64,000 nucleotides of DNA, from positions 38,397,473 through 38,461,472 of the forward strand of contig OZ025240.1 in NCBI GenBank assembly GCA_964019155.1. The letters run 5' to 3'. Position numbers and translations under genes: made by a program. Under the pieces are notes generated by a model. It saw nothing but the letters and a program-made list of their open reading frames with translations. It was not told the origin of the DNA and did not search any database. Origin of the DNA: Osedax fenrisi (Eukaryota; Annelida; Polychaeta; Sabellida; Siboglinidae). Position 1 is the stretch's first letter; each line of letters begins with the position of its first letter. Positions 35,900 to 48,363 of the stretch are shown here, in pieces.

Positions 35900-38035
35900 A
35901 TATGAAGTCTGGGTTCTGTTAACTGATTCTAGACTAGTTTGTTTAAACTGATTTCAAATATGTAATTAGTTTTTTCAGATCTTAAGAACTTTGAAAATTT
36001 GTGAAAATGGTACAAAATAATAATTTACATAAGTAATATTATATTTATCATTTATTTAAAAGATTATTTAAATAATGTTTTTCGATGTGAACAGTCCTTT
36101 ATATTCCTGTATATACTCCAAAAGTATCAGCTAGGATGTTAATAGTTATGTTTCCGTTGTATCTAACTTCCATTGTTTAAATTTCCTGATGAAAGCGCCC
36201 TCCTTACCTTTCACTATTGGCAGCACAGTTATCAGGAAAATAGTCTAGATGTGCACTTAGAAAATTAATCTATATGGACATATGAGCACAGAGATATCTG
36301 AAACATAGAAGTAATGAATCCACGATATTTACATATTATGTAATTCTATACTTTCGGAGAAAATATTTAATAATTTACTTTAATGCCAACGAAGCTCTCG
36401 TTCAATATCTCTCATACATACATCCACATTTATGTTTCTAGTTAACTCCCTAATCGGTAGTCATTCAAAATGCCAACCTTTTCATTTAAAAATACCGTTT
36501 CACTAATGTATAGATATATTTGTTTTTATTAAGAAAAAAGATTACTCTTCCTTATCAAATTAATTTACAAAATCCTTTATTAATCTAAGCTTAATGTGTA
36601 ATGAAGGTAGGGGAAAGTAACCTAATACGGACACTTTAACAATAAATGGACTTAATTTTTTATGACTCATTATTTGTATTCAAAAATTACAATATATTCA
36701 TATTATATGATTATAGATATTATTGTAATTTTAAAATGTTATTTAATCTTTTAATTCCATAGATAACTGGAGTGTCCGTATTCGGTACCCATGTCCGAAT
36801 ACGGACACCCTATGTTATAATACGGACACCCTATATACCACTAGATAAACTATATATTATTATTGAATCAATCAGACAAATTACAATTACGTTATTTATA
36901 ATTAATTTTATGAAAAATATATTGTAATTTAATTAGTTAATATTTTATTTATTTTTATTATTTTTTAATTAATAATAAAATTTAAGTGTCTAAATAATAA
37001 TTTTTTTAGAATTAGCTTTATTGGTAGTATTAATATTATAACGCACGCGATTTTTATGAAAATCAGAATAGTTCATACACTGTGCGTTGATTGGTTATAG
37101 GGTGTCCGTATTAAGACATTTAGAGTGTCCGTATTAGGAACTTATATGACATCTAGATATATGCTTATAACTTAATGAATATTTGATAACAAATATAGAA
37201 TTTAAAAATACAATTTTTAGAATGCTTTAGTTTTTAATAATATATTATTATATTTTATATTAATACATTTATATATACTTGAGAAGGTTTTAAGTTGAAT
37301 TTTTTTTTGATAAATTTAAAATCGTAATAAAAAAATCAGTTTATTGGATATATCAGCAATATTTTGAATAATTAAAAAATAAAAAATACTTTTTTAGACT
37401 ATTTATATGATTATGAATATTTTATTAATTACACTTTTTTTTGTAGGATTTATGGTTTCTGAGATACCGAGAGTGTCCGTATTCGGGCACTGTCCGTATT
37501 CGGTTACTTTCCCCTAATAGGATATCATTTGTATTAACAAGACGGTGTGACTTAACATTGTATGATCCAGGCTGTAAATACTCTCTAACTGGTTAATTAT
37601 GTTCAATATAATGATCAGCATCGGCACAACTATATCAGAAATAGAGAAAACGCATGCGTATATTGTTTATCCTTCTTGTTGTCCTAAAATAATCGATATA
37701 ACCTTTAAGTTTCCACACATCTTCCAAGTATGATCATCGTATCTTAACGAATTAAGTAAAATAGATATGTTAGCTTTCAGTAATTTGTAGTGAGTATCCC
37801 AGGGGAAGATATCAACATTATTCCCATTGTAGAGCAATACAGCTTTTTAACTTTTATATGATGAGTCGATGAATAGTCTCTATTATTATAATAATATACC
37901 ATATATGGTTAATAGGATATGCCTATTAATTCAACTATTCAATTTATATTCTGGCAATATATCAATGAACCTTTCTTGGTAAAGCATTGGTGAACGTCAC
38001 TTTTACTATGACGGTGCATGACAAATATATATTCT
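35900..38035 (-). pseudogene. Decayed transposon-associated gene, split by a MITE
   Basis: Reading the minus strand in order, broken frames give LFIDSSYKS and AVLLYNGNN (near 37850), LRYDDHTWKMCGNLKV and LGQQEG (near 37700), LPSLHIKLRLIKDFVN (near 36580), then HLDYFPDNCAANSER and GGRFHQEI with TMEVRY (near 36180-36240). This order matches an uncharacterised repeat-linked protein family that I recall from insect and cnidarian genomes. Several stops and frameshifts show it is dead. The GTGTCCG MITE at 36610-37514 splits it between the middle and C-terminal parts. Boundaries are approximate. Confidence 0.6.
36610..37514. mobile_element. GTGTCCG-family MITE, copy 2 (best preserved)
   Basis: Ends GGGGAAAGTAACCTAATACG and (other strand) GGGGAAAGTAACCGAATACG form an inverted repeat of about 20 bases with one mismatch, with TA on both sides. 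GTGTCCGTATT or its complement occurs about nine times, clustered at the ends and at 36770-36830. Its insertion interrupts the decayed gene on the minus strand, which fixes the order of events. Confidence 0.88.
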
Positions 38036-38573
38036 GGAGATAATTAATTAAATATAAATGAAAGAGTTAAGTATTGAAAATATATTAATAAAAAATATTG
38101 ATCTGAACAGAACAAACTAATTAGTAATTACATAGTTATAATCAGTGTAAAAACATTATTCTCGAAAACATTAACTAAACCAAAACCTCTAAAATCATGG
38201 TAACCAGTGTAATAATATTTAATAGTATTTATTTATTAGAATACATTATAATAATGAAGTAATCAGTATGTCAGGTAATATACAGTACATATAAGTGAGT
38301 ATTTCTTTAGTTAAAAGGATGATACAAGTTGTAAGTATATAAATAAGGTAGGTGTTGTGTGTACGGAATAATTAGGAGGTGTAACCTGTTAAAGTAGAGC
38401 GGAGATCATTGAATAATTGATTGAATGGTTGATGAAAATATCTGAATCAAATTGGCAGTTTAATTACCTTATGCGGTATATAATGTATGAGGTAATATAT
38501 ACATACTAGAATATTTATAGAAATGATATACATATATATATATATATATATATAAACTTAAGTTTATAAATTT

Positions 38574-38617
<44 letters not shown>

Positions 38618-38880
38618 TGATGGTGTGTGTGACTCACAGTGTGCGTGTACGCGCGCATGTATGTGTGTATTTGTGTTTTCGCGCGTGTAATACATACATT
38701 TTAATATAATTTAGTGTGTGATACATTGTGTGCATGATATATGCATCGTATCTATGTAGAATCTATAATCTATAATATAGATTATAAACTTAGAAACCTA
38801 ACGTATACTGTTATAAACAATGTCCTCATTATGTCGTTGGTGATATCATGTGACCACGTTTCTTAATACGAAATTTGATA
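38036..38880. other. Intergenic sequence upstream of the CpG-rich stretch
   Basis: AT-rich to about 38525, then (TA)n (38528-38553 and 38580-38614), then alternating TG/CG sequence (GTGCGTGTACGCGCGCATGT) at 38640-38690. No gene is supported. Confidence 0.5.
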
Positions 38881-39490
38881 AATATCACGTGTGCTAACAA
38901 GTCGGCTCGTAACACGTGACGTGTACGCACTCACGTGACGCGCGATATCTCTCTCGCTTTTTCTCGCTCATTCTCTCGCGCGCGCGAACGAACGATTCGT
39001 TAATTCCGATACTAGGCGTTAATCAAAGAGGCAGCACTAGTACCAACACAATACCGCTACCAGTTGTATCAGTTGTATCACCATCGTACGTAGTAGTAGT
39101 AGTAGTAGTTGTACGAATAGAGAAACGCGGGTACATGCGTACTTAAATCTGATTATAACCTATAGGAATCGCCACATGAAGTCGTTATAATAACTTAACT
39201 TAAACGATACCCGCTAGTACGCCATGCAGATATTACGACACTATTTCTCTATATCGAAGGACACGCGTATGGACACGTCGCTATCTGCTTCCGCGTAGGA
39301 TACATACGCGCAAAGATCTCGCGGATCTATTAATAGCCTCGGTTACATAACGACACGGCTCCCCCCGCCGCCCCAGCCTAGGATTACGTAACTCTGATAT
39401 CGGTACCACGTGACTCACGCGTGTATTACGTCATGTCGAGATAGGCACATGCGAGAACGTAACCGGATGCAGATGTAGTCTAGGATGCAA
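38880..39490 (+). promoter_or_regulatory. CpG- and E-box-rich stretch, possible GPCR promoter/5' exon
   Basis: About 600 bases of balanced composition with many CpG, in a window that is otherwise strongly AT-rich. CACGTG occurs four times (38886, 38913, 38932, 39407), and TGACGT/ACGTCA-type sites occur nearby (GTGACGTGTACG, TTACGTCATG). A pyrimidine tract with CTCTCGC runs lies at 38950-38980, a short (GTA)n at 39090-39107 and a C-rich patch at 39361-39380. It lies about 2.7 kb upstream of the GPCR TM1 exon on the same strand. No signal peptide or convincing first coding exon could be read; frames here end quickly. The promoter role is inference. Confidence 0.4.
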
Positions 39491-40340
39491 AACTCTTGCG
39501 AACTTTACAATTGTATTTTTTATTTAGGTTAGTACGAATTCTAAATAATGTATTTTTAAATGTAGTATATTATGTTACCTTACAATGTATACTAAGTACA
39601 CTATATATTATTAAAGTATATACTATAGTATATACTAATAATACATATATGTATTATTAAGTATACTTACAGTATATATACTGTGTATTATTAAAGTTTA
39701 TTATGTATTATGTAATATTTGTACAATGTATTATACGAAGCAAATAGGCGAAAAGCATGAAAGTATACTATTTTCTAATATTATTATTCCTGTATGTATA
39801 GTATATTTTTAATTCAAATACAAATTAATTTAGTATGTATTTTAATATGTAGCCTAATTATCATATACTATTCAAATATATTTGAATATATGTGATAAAT
39901 ATGTAAAATAGTATTATATATATTACTCATTTACCCCTGACTTGGTTTGGGTTTCCAATTCCGGGTTCTAACAAAATGTCCTATGTACATTGTAATATAT
40001 CACTGTACCAATCAAATAGGGGTATAAGTATTTAATTATTTCATATATATTACAAAATTTACATTTTTGATTATAACTTTTGTTTTAATAAAAATTAACA
40101 AAAACTACAATATGAGTCTACTATAGAAAATTTTCTATTATACTAATAACAAATATTTTTTTTTTAAATGTTTAAAAATATTTCAAAAAAATGTTTAAAA
40201 ATATTTCAAAAAAATGTTTCAAATATTTCAAAATTTTTTTTAAAATATTTCAAAAAAATTAAAAAATATATCAAAAAAAAATATTAAATATTTCAAATTA
40301 TTTCCAAAAAATGTAAAAAAAATATTTCAAAAAAGCGTCA
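39491..40340. other. AT-rich sequence, no gene seen
   Basis: Contains short palindromic TATACTATAGTATA-type runs near 39615-39690 and a tandem stretch of AAATATTTCAAAAAAATGTT from about 40150. Confidence 0.45.
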
Positions 40341-40701
40341 ATGAAGATTATACATGACAACAAATCATTTTAATGGAAAAAGTCACTTTTTCGGGTTTAA
40401 TACAATATTTATTATACACTTTCAACATCTCGAGAGTCGAGATAATGATTTTAGGATTTGATTGTCTCGAGATAATGAAAAATGGGCATATATGTATATG
40501 GGCATATATATATATATATTTATTATATTTTAGTTTCATTATTGGTTTCGACTGGTTTCATTATTGGTTTCGAAACATTGTCATCTGGTTTCATTATTGG
40601 TTTCAAAACTTCTGAATTAAAATAATTTTGGTATCGAAACAGTTGGCTCTGGTTTCGAAACTGTTTCGAAACATCACAATTGTGACTCGTGAACATCCCT
40701 A
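40340..40701. mobile_element. hAT-like right end with reiterated GGTTTCGAAAC
   Basis: TTTCATTATTGGTTTCGAAA units and TCGAAAC words recur from about 40535 to 40670. The segment ends GTGAACATCCCTA, which on the other strand reads TAGGGATGTTCAC, like the ends at 47378. The left end was not found, so it is a fragment or its partner is diverged. The left boundary is approximate. Confidence 0.5.
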
Positions 40702-41438
40702 ATGTATACTATAGTTGATATATTACATTTAAATTGCAATAATCATCGAACTACATACAAGTATTATTGGGAATTCATTTTAATATCGTATTGGCTTATA
40801 ATGTTTATTTTGACTTATATTCGATCTATATTACCAATCATATATTAATTCATAAATTGCATTGATATTAATGCCCTTATTAACATTAAGAGTAGGTGCG
40901 ACCTCTGTTCTATAAATAGATGTGTACATGTATTTAATAGGAAAACTAGTGGTCTATTAAAAATGTAGTTTTTTTTACTATTTATTCAATATAATATTTG
41001 ATAAAATTATAGATATTATATAGATCTATAATAATTGTATTTATTATAGAATAAAAATGAGAATATTTAATATAAATCATGTAACAAATAAATTAATATT
41101 ATTTTGAAAATAAAAGATAAAATTATAAATATTTTAAATTTTGCAAGTTATAAAATTAAAAATAATTATGGACATTATTTGTATTAATCATTTTAACAAC
41201 ATAATAAGTTTATTTTATCGAATATTATACCGGATCTATATAATGTAACATTCCTAGTTCGTAAATTGTATATATATTCTTGTTTTTCTAATATTCTAAA
41301 TATACATACATATGTATATACTTACGTATATATTATATACCATATACCTATATTATAGGTGTATATTATATATTAATCATCTGGTACATCATCTGGTATA
41401 ATTGTAGTTAATTTGTTGTTATTGATATATCATATTTA

Positions 41439-41491
<53 letters not shown>

Positions 41492-41517
41492 AATACTTCA
41501 TATTCTGTAACCATTTG

Positions 41518-41567
<50 letters not shown>

Positions 41568-42081
41568 TTCATTTTTAATATATAGTTTACTGTAAATATT
41601 AATTTAAGTTTCACTTTATTGTTGTACATCTTATTATAGTAATGATTATATAAATCCTAATTAGGATTACTTAGATGCTAATTATATTTAATTTTAATAT
41701 TTGTGAATACCTGTATAACTGGGTACACATAAATAATCCATTATTAGACAACATATAATTAATTAATAATGTGTACATTCTATTCTCATTAATATTACTT
41801 ACTATAATCTTATTTAATATTGTTATTATATTTGTATTAGAGGTTTATTTTATGTTGTATATTGTATCATAGACAATTATATTAATATTATATTCTTTTA
41901 TATAATGTTATAACATATATGTAACTTTTTATAGTTGTTGACGGTATTTTATATATTATGAATCTGTATTATATTTCTGTTATATATATATATATATATA
42001 TATCATTATGACTACTTGTAGCATATATTTCAGTATATATTTCAGTATATAATAATTTATAAACTATTATTTTAAAAAAAA

Positions 42082-42132
<51 letters not shown>

Positions 42133-42169
42133 TCTCATCCGTATATTAATTTAAAATAAATACTGACAG
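40702..42169. other. AT-rich sequence 5' of the GPCR TM1 exon
   Basis: Probably intron 1 of the GPCR gene. It contains (TA)n at about 41447-41482, 41523-41565, 41980-42004 and 42085-42123. No exon was recognised; the N-terminal exon, which must end in phase 1, was not identified. Confidence 0.5.
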
Positions 42170-42252
42170 GAGTTGTGGGAAGTCTTTCAACATTTGGAAT
42201 ATGTGGAAATATACTATCGTTAATGGTTTTGAACAAGGACCGGAAAAATAGG
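42170..42252 (+). CDS. GPCR exon with TM1
   Basis: Eighty-three bases between a TACTGACAG acceptor (phase 1) and an inferred GTTTGT donor (phase 0). It reads GVVGSLSTFGICGNILSLMV then LNKDRKNR. It has the TM1 signature GN of class A receptors (GxxGNxLSLxVL) and the basic first intracellular loop. Joining to the exon at 58678 gives KNR-VANFILQCLALSD, exactly the expected TM1-loop-TM2 junction. A donor four bases further (GTGAGT) would put a stop in the next exon and is rejected. The intron that follows is 16.4 kb and full of transposons. Confidence 0.85.
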
Positions 42253-42868
42253 GTTTGTGAGTATTAATATATTAATACTCTATAGAGTTAATTAGCTAAT
42301 TATATAATATACATCTAGTGTAGTATTTCAAAGATAACTTATCACTGATAAGTATAGTTTATATTACATAATGATAAACATAATACTAATTAGTTTATGA
42401 TTTATATTAATTAACATATATGTTAATATAAATTAAATTAATTATGCATAAATATATTTATATTTAATTCATATATGCACTTATATTCAACTCTTATTAA
42501 TAATATATATTTATTAAGTGTAGTAATACCTAATATATAATTTATATAATCATGTATATACAAGGTATACTATACTACGACGGACAGTGTCCGTCGGAAA
42601 CTTTCCATCGTACAGTGTATATATTGAGTAGTATTATGACAATTAAATAGCTACATGTTCACGCGAAATTTAACTTATCAGTAATTATCAAATATTTCAA
42701 AATATTAATTATTCTTTTTTTTTTCGAAATTATTCATATATATTTATTTGTTATTAACTCATTTCAAGTATATATATATATTATGATTATTAACTGTTTA
42801 TTAATTCACTATATTGAGGGGATGGGGGCATATAGGCCCTACATGTATACACTGTAGGCCCCCATCTC
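42253..42868. other. GPCR intron, proximal part
   Basis: AT-rich. It includes CGGACAGTGTCCG at about 42580-42592, a short palindrome resembling the GTGTCCG elements, and a hairpin TAGGGCC/GGCCTA-type pair around TGTATACA at about 42827-42865. Confidence 0.5.
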
Positions 42869-45690
42869 CAGGCCCGTAGCCAGAAATGTATACCAGGGGA
42901 GGCAAGGCCCCACAACTTTTTAAAACTAAAATGTAATGAATATAAACTAGTATACTAGTAATAATATCACTACTAGTAATTTACTAGAATCCTATATAAC
43001 TTATATTGACGCACAGTGTGAATTACCAAGACCTCTTATAACCTCGATGTTATAGGAGGTCTTCGAATTACTCAGGGTATAAATAAAAAATACACTGTGT
43101 GTGTATATTATATATATATAAATGTATGCATATAATATAATAAATAAATCAGTAGGATCATAATAACATTAGTAGATAAGTCTACTGAATAAAATCGAGT
43201 GAATTAAACATGTAATCATGGCAAAGGTAAGCTTATAACGAGATTTTCTAATATTATATAGAAAATAGTTATCAGTGCGTATTATATTATTAATGTGTGG
43301 AGATTAGTCTAGTTGAGAGGTTATAGTGAAACCGAGGATAGTTATAGATTGAGAAGTTGGAAGAGATAGTAGAAAAATATGAATGATTGATAGAGGAGAA
43401 TTCTCCACAGTTAACTTTGTCTTGATAATATTAGTTTTAGTCATATTTAAGGAAAAGGAGTTATGATAGAACCAATGAGTGAGATCAGTAATACAATTAA
43501 ACAAAAATATTTGAATCAGGCCAGAATCACTAGAACTAGAAAATTGCTATATACCGGAAGATCATCGTCATAAAGATGATAGTTTATATTAGGATATTTG
43601 TGGAAAATTGATTTTATAGGAAGAATATAAATATTGAACAAAATAGGGCCAAGAACAGAGCCTCGTGGAACATGTATGTTAAAATAAGGAGGAGACAATG
43701 AGGAGTTAATATTCACCGAATATGTTCTAGATGAAACAATATACATAAACCAACTTTTGACTTGACAGTGTATTTCAAATTCATTAAGTCCAATAGAAAG
43801 AATATTGTGATCGAGAATATCAAAATTACTAGATAAGTATATTAATACGATATAGCATGGTGCTTTATTATCAAGATATATGAGAATATCATTTATGATT
43901 AATGTAAGATACGCACTTTGATATTTATCAACAATAGCATTATACTGCATTAGATTACTGTTTACTGATTACTGTAATTAATAAGTTGAGCGGACAACTC
44001 ATTCTGAGATCTTAGTTATAACTATAGTTATAACTTAGTTATCCATATATGGATGATAACTGGGATATTTTACGATAACTTGATAAATTAGATTGGTAAA
44101 GAGTTGTTTTTTTTAAATCGGAATAATAATTGAGCTTGAGTCGTGCCGAGTTGATGTTTGAAGTACATTGATAATGCTAAAAACTTTTTGTTGAAAGAAA
44201 TTGGCAAACAATGAACAAATAACTAAATCAGGTTGGTTCGGAAGATGCTTGGTATGGGTTTACCTACTAAGGTGAAAGATAATTTATAAGCTTGTTTAAA
44301 AGATATTCCATAACTACCGAGCATATCAGTAAAGTATGACGATTTGGTAGAGAGAACTTTTTTCTTCTAAAGCGATCGAAAACTTTAAAGGAAATAAGAT
44401 CAGAGTTAAGTTTAGAGGATGCATATTTAGATTGTAGTCTACGAAGTAGTTGCCTTAGTTTAATAAGCTCAGTATTAATCCAAGAAAACTTAGAATAAGT
44501 TCGGTTGTAAAGAGTAATGTAGGGTACAACAATATCAAGCTAATGTGATAATGCCAAATTAAAATAATCAAAAAGTTTAGACAAATCAGAAGATATACTG
44601 TTGTTAAGTTGATGGAATACAGAGTTAACACACCTTGGTTTATAAATAGAGGAGATTTTCCGAAACGATCTAGAAGGTCGATTAATTTGTGTCACCGGCA
44701 AGTTCAAATCAATTAATATGACAAAGTGATCAGATATTAGATAACTTTAAGTGGGATATGAAATTAATTTAGAATCAGCTAGATATAAAAAAGCCAATAT
44801 TATTACTAGTAGTGTTATTAGTAAAGAAAAAATATTGTGTCAGAGAATAATCAAATATAAGTTTATTAAGAGATAAGGAAGCATGATTTTCATTATTGAT
44901 TTGAATATTAAAATCACCAAGAATAACCGTGTTAACTGATGTGAAAGATTCTAAAATAGAAGAGAGGTCAGCTAAGAAACTCCATAGGATATATAAAGGT
45001 GGAAGGTAGATATGTATAATTATAATGGTAAATAATGAAGGAAACTGAATATTACAGATCATAATTTCATATGAAGATAAACATGGGGTGGATGACGAAA
45101 TAATCTCAAGTTCCGATGAGAATAACAGAGCTAGGCCGCAACGACGATGTGATGTATACCTATTAGTAAGTAATACTTAAAAACAATCAGAGGTCAGTTG
45201 GGAAGCTAGATCAGAATCATCAGTAGTTAACCAAGTATCAGTAATAGCTTTTGTATTATTTTATATATATATATATAATATTATAATATATATTATTGGT
45301 AAATATTCTTATTTTATTTCCAAAATTGCTTTATAACTTGTACATTTAGGACAAACATTTCTGAGATCGGATGAAATTAAATTATTAAAATTTATTTTTA
45401 ATATTTACCATAATTGTAGATAATATTTTATCAAACCATACATACTGAATTGGATCCTCAATATAATTAATATGACTAAAATACATACATTCTAATAAAT
45501 AAATATAATAAAATTATAAAATACAAATATACATATAATTGAATATCTAGTAAATATATGAAAAAACTATATGAAACAAACTTAATATGAAACAAGTTTT
45601 AGGGGCCTACCTAATCTCAGGGGGGACCTAGCCGATCTAAGGGGGGCCTTGACCCCGCAGGCTCCCCCCCCCCCCGAGGCTACGGTCCTG
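42869..45690. mobile_element. hAT-like element, CAGGCCCGTAGCC ends, containing LINE remains
   Basis: Left end CAGGCCCGTAGCCAG and right end (other strand) CAGGACCGTAGCCTCGG match over about 13 bases, and both are followed by an AAGGCCCC block. Flanking octamers CCCATCTC and CCTATCTC agree at 7 of 8 positions, fitting a hAT-type 8-bp duplication. No hAT transposase was found; the interior is mostly a decayed minus-strand LINE. The right end also occurs inverted at about 46790 because it lies in the 2-kb inverted repeat. Confidence 0.65.
43300..45250 (-). pseudogene. Decayed CR1/L2-like LINE (endonuclease and reverse transcriptase)
   Basis: On the minus strand, from high to low coordinates: an endonuclease fragment with VNTVILGDFNIQI (44775-45062), then reverse transcriptase with DILDHNILSIGLNEFEIH, VPRGSVLGPILFNIYI and NYHLYDDDLPVYS (43516-43950). 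Here YxDD reads YDDD after an alanine to aspartate change, and VPQG reads VPRG. The C-terminal part lies at 43304-43504. Many frameshifts and stops in between (for example, 43950-44775) show it is inactive. Confidence 0.75.
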
Positions 45691-47227
45691 CCTATCTCTC
45701 GTGCAGGAAATAATAAATTAATAATAAAAGAACAACTTATTGAGGTAACAATGTTGTCCGATACAAATGATATATTCCTACTAATAATACGCTGAATTTA
45801 AAAAGAGAAAAAAACCTAATAAAGAAATAATAAGTTGGGTTATTTAGTGATTATATTCTATAGAGGCAGATAGAAAAGAAGAAATGTGATTTAAGAATCA
45901 TTTGAGGTATCTAACAGAGCGGATGGTAGGAGGGATGGAATTATGTATAGTGACTTCTATATACAGTCAAAGCTCGATAACTCAACATTGACGTGACGGA
46001 GTTTTCATGTTGAGTTAGCGAGTATGTTGAGTTATCGGATGTATAAATTAATGACTTAATTAATGTTTTGTTCACATAAATGCATTCAAAATAGCACTCG
46101 TATGATAATATAATAATTGTAATTGTATTTTTACGTTTATATATTTATATCCATATATTATTAAATAAAACCATGTTGAATAATGTATGTTGAATTATAT
46201 TTGTTGAGCAATGTAGTTTTATTACTTGTAAAAGATACGAATCCAACAACATATGTTTTATTACATCCGATAAATCAAAATTTATGAAAAATCAAAATAT
46301 CACAAACAGGTTTTATTTAATAATATATGGATATAAATATATAAACGTAAAAATACAATTACAATTATTATATTATCATACGAGTGCTATTTTGAATGCA
46401 TTTATGTGAACAAAACATTAATTAAGTCATTAATTTATACATCCGATAACTCAACATACTCGCTAACTCAACATGAAAACTCCGTCCCGTCAATGTTGAG
46501 TTATCGAGCTTTGACTGTATATAGAAGTCACTATACATAATTCCATCCCTCCTACCATCCGCTCTGTTAGATACCTCAAATGATTCTTAAATCTCATTTC
46601 TTCTTTTCTATCTGCCTCTATAGAATATAATCACTAAATAACCCAACTTATTATTTATTTATTAGGTTTTTTTCTCTTTTTAAATTCAGCGTATTATTAG
46701 TAGGAATATATCATTTGTATCGGACAACATTGTTACATAAATAAGTTGTTATTTTATTATTAATTTATTATTTCCTGCACGAGAGATAGGCAGGCCCATA
46801 GCCTCGGGGGGGGGAGCCTGCGGGGTCAAGGCCCCCTTAGATCGGCTAGGTCCCCCCTGAGATTAGGTAGGCCCCTAAAACTTGTTTCATATTAAGTTTG
46901 TTTCATATAGTTTTTTCATATATTTACTAGATATTCAATTATATGTATATTTGTATTTTATAATTTTATTATATTTATTTATTAGAATGTATGTATTTTA
47001 GTCATATTAATTATATTGAGGATCCAATTCAGTATGTATGGTTTGATAAAATATTATCTACAATTATGGTAAATATTAAAAATAAATTTTAATAATTTAA
47101 TTTCATCCGATCTCAGAAATGTTTGTCCTAAATGTACAAGTTATAGAGCAATTTTGGAAATAAAATAAGAATATTTACCAATAATATATATTATAATATT
47201 ATATATATATATAAAATAATACAAAAT
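45250..47227. repeat. ~2-kb near-perfect inverted repeat (arms ~920 bp)
   Basis: The left arm 45250-46172 returns as its complement at 46309-47227, with only scattered differences and a 136-base spacer. The outer edge begins TTTGTATTATTTTATATATA. Included are the right end of the hAT-like element (45690), a C-run (45666-45675) matched by a G-run (46806-46813), and the TIRs of the MITE at the centre. Similarity stops abruptly at both outer edges. Confidence 0.92.
45964..46517. mobile_element. pogo/Tigger-like MITE at the centre of the inverted repeat
   Basis: Ends CAGTCAAAGCTCGATAACTC on both strands, flanked by TA, typical of pogo/Tigger elements. Subterminal words TGTTGAGTTA(G/T)CG recur. 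The inverted repeats are about 209 bases each, leaving 136 bases of unique centre. No transposase. Confidence 0.85.
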
Positions 47228-48138
47228 CTGGGCAGTATCGCCGATACAGTATCTATTAAGGCAATAAATCAGTATCGTAGATACATTTGTATTTGTATTT
47301 GTATCTATTATAAAAATTACAAAAGTATTTGTAATCGTATCTATTAGTCATAAATAGTATCTACGATACGTATCTACTAGGGATGTAAATGATGCTCACA
47401 TCTAAAGCATGATGCAGTCTCAGTCTCGGTTACCCAAAGCATCAATGCAGTCTCAGTCTCGGTCACCTAAAGCATGATGCAGTCTCAGTCTCGGTTACCC
47501 AAAGCATCGATGCAGTCTCAGTATCGGTTACCCAAAGCATGATGCAGTCTCAGTCTCGGTTACCCAAAGCATCGTTTCAGTCTCAGTGTAAATAACAATA
47601 GCATCGTTTAAGTCTCAGAATGGGTTACCTAAAGTATCGATGTAGTCTCAGTATCTATAAAATGCATTGATATTATTGATTAAGATTAACTCATGCTTAT
47701 TAAAGGCATCATTCAAGTGTTAGTCTCAGTTTTCATAAGCTCAATATAGTTTCAGAGTCAGTTACCATCTGCAGAATCATTGTTGTGTATATCAAACGAA
47801 AATAATTTCATTACAATACAAACTATCAGATAAGTATCATAAATAACTACCAGGAGTGTTAATTGATAAGAATATTAATATGTTCATAAACACAAAAAGT
47901 CAAATCAGCCAACTATTAATTGAATAATATTAGAATTATAAGAACAACTATAAATTTTAATACATGTAAATTGATAAATCAAATCTTTATTGGACTATTG
48001 TAAGTTACAATTTGTAACATACTTTTAATTAATTAACCTCATTATCAATTAATGACATTAAATTAAATAATTCGATCGTCATTCGCGTAATATATAAATT
48101 AACACCGATATCAATATACGATCAGAATAACTGAACTG

Positions 48139-48336
48139 ATGCGACAACAACACTATATGTTGGACTCTAATATTAAATTGGTTTTCAACAAATTTACAAA
48201 TAAATATGAGCTTCATAAATTAGTTGATAATAAGATTGACTGGAATTCAAAAATTCCCGAAGTTGATTATGAGAAGTGGTCCACATCGTTTATAACATAT
48301 CAAAAATCTTTTTCTTCTAATGAAAATTCAACCTGA
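48139..48336 (+). pseudogene. LINE upstream frame, in phase with the endonuclease
   Basis: A 65-residue frame starting MRQQHYMLDSNIKLVFNKF and ending in TGA. It is separated by nine codons from the endonuclease start at 48364 and is in the same frame. It may be the end of ORF1, or the amino end of ORF2 cut by a TGA mutation. No zinc knuckle or other ORF1 motif is visible. Confidence 0.4.
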
Positions 48337-48363
48337 CTATCAAATTCATCTAATTTAAAAGTT

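Noticed and set aside
38916..39146. 76-residue plus-strand frame in the CpG-rich region
   Set aside because: No ATG start at its beginning, low-complexity Val run from (GTA)n, and no link in phase to the TM1 exon that I could justify.
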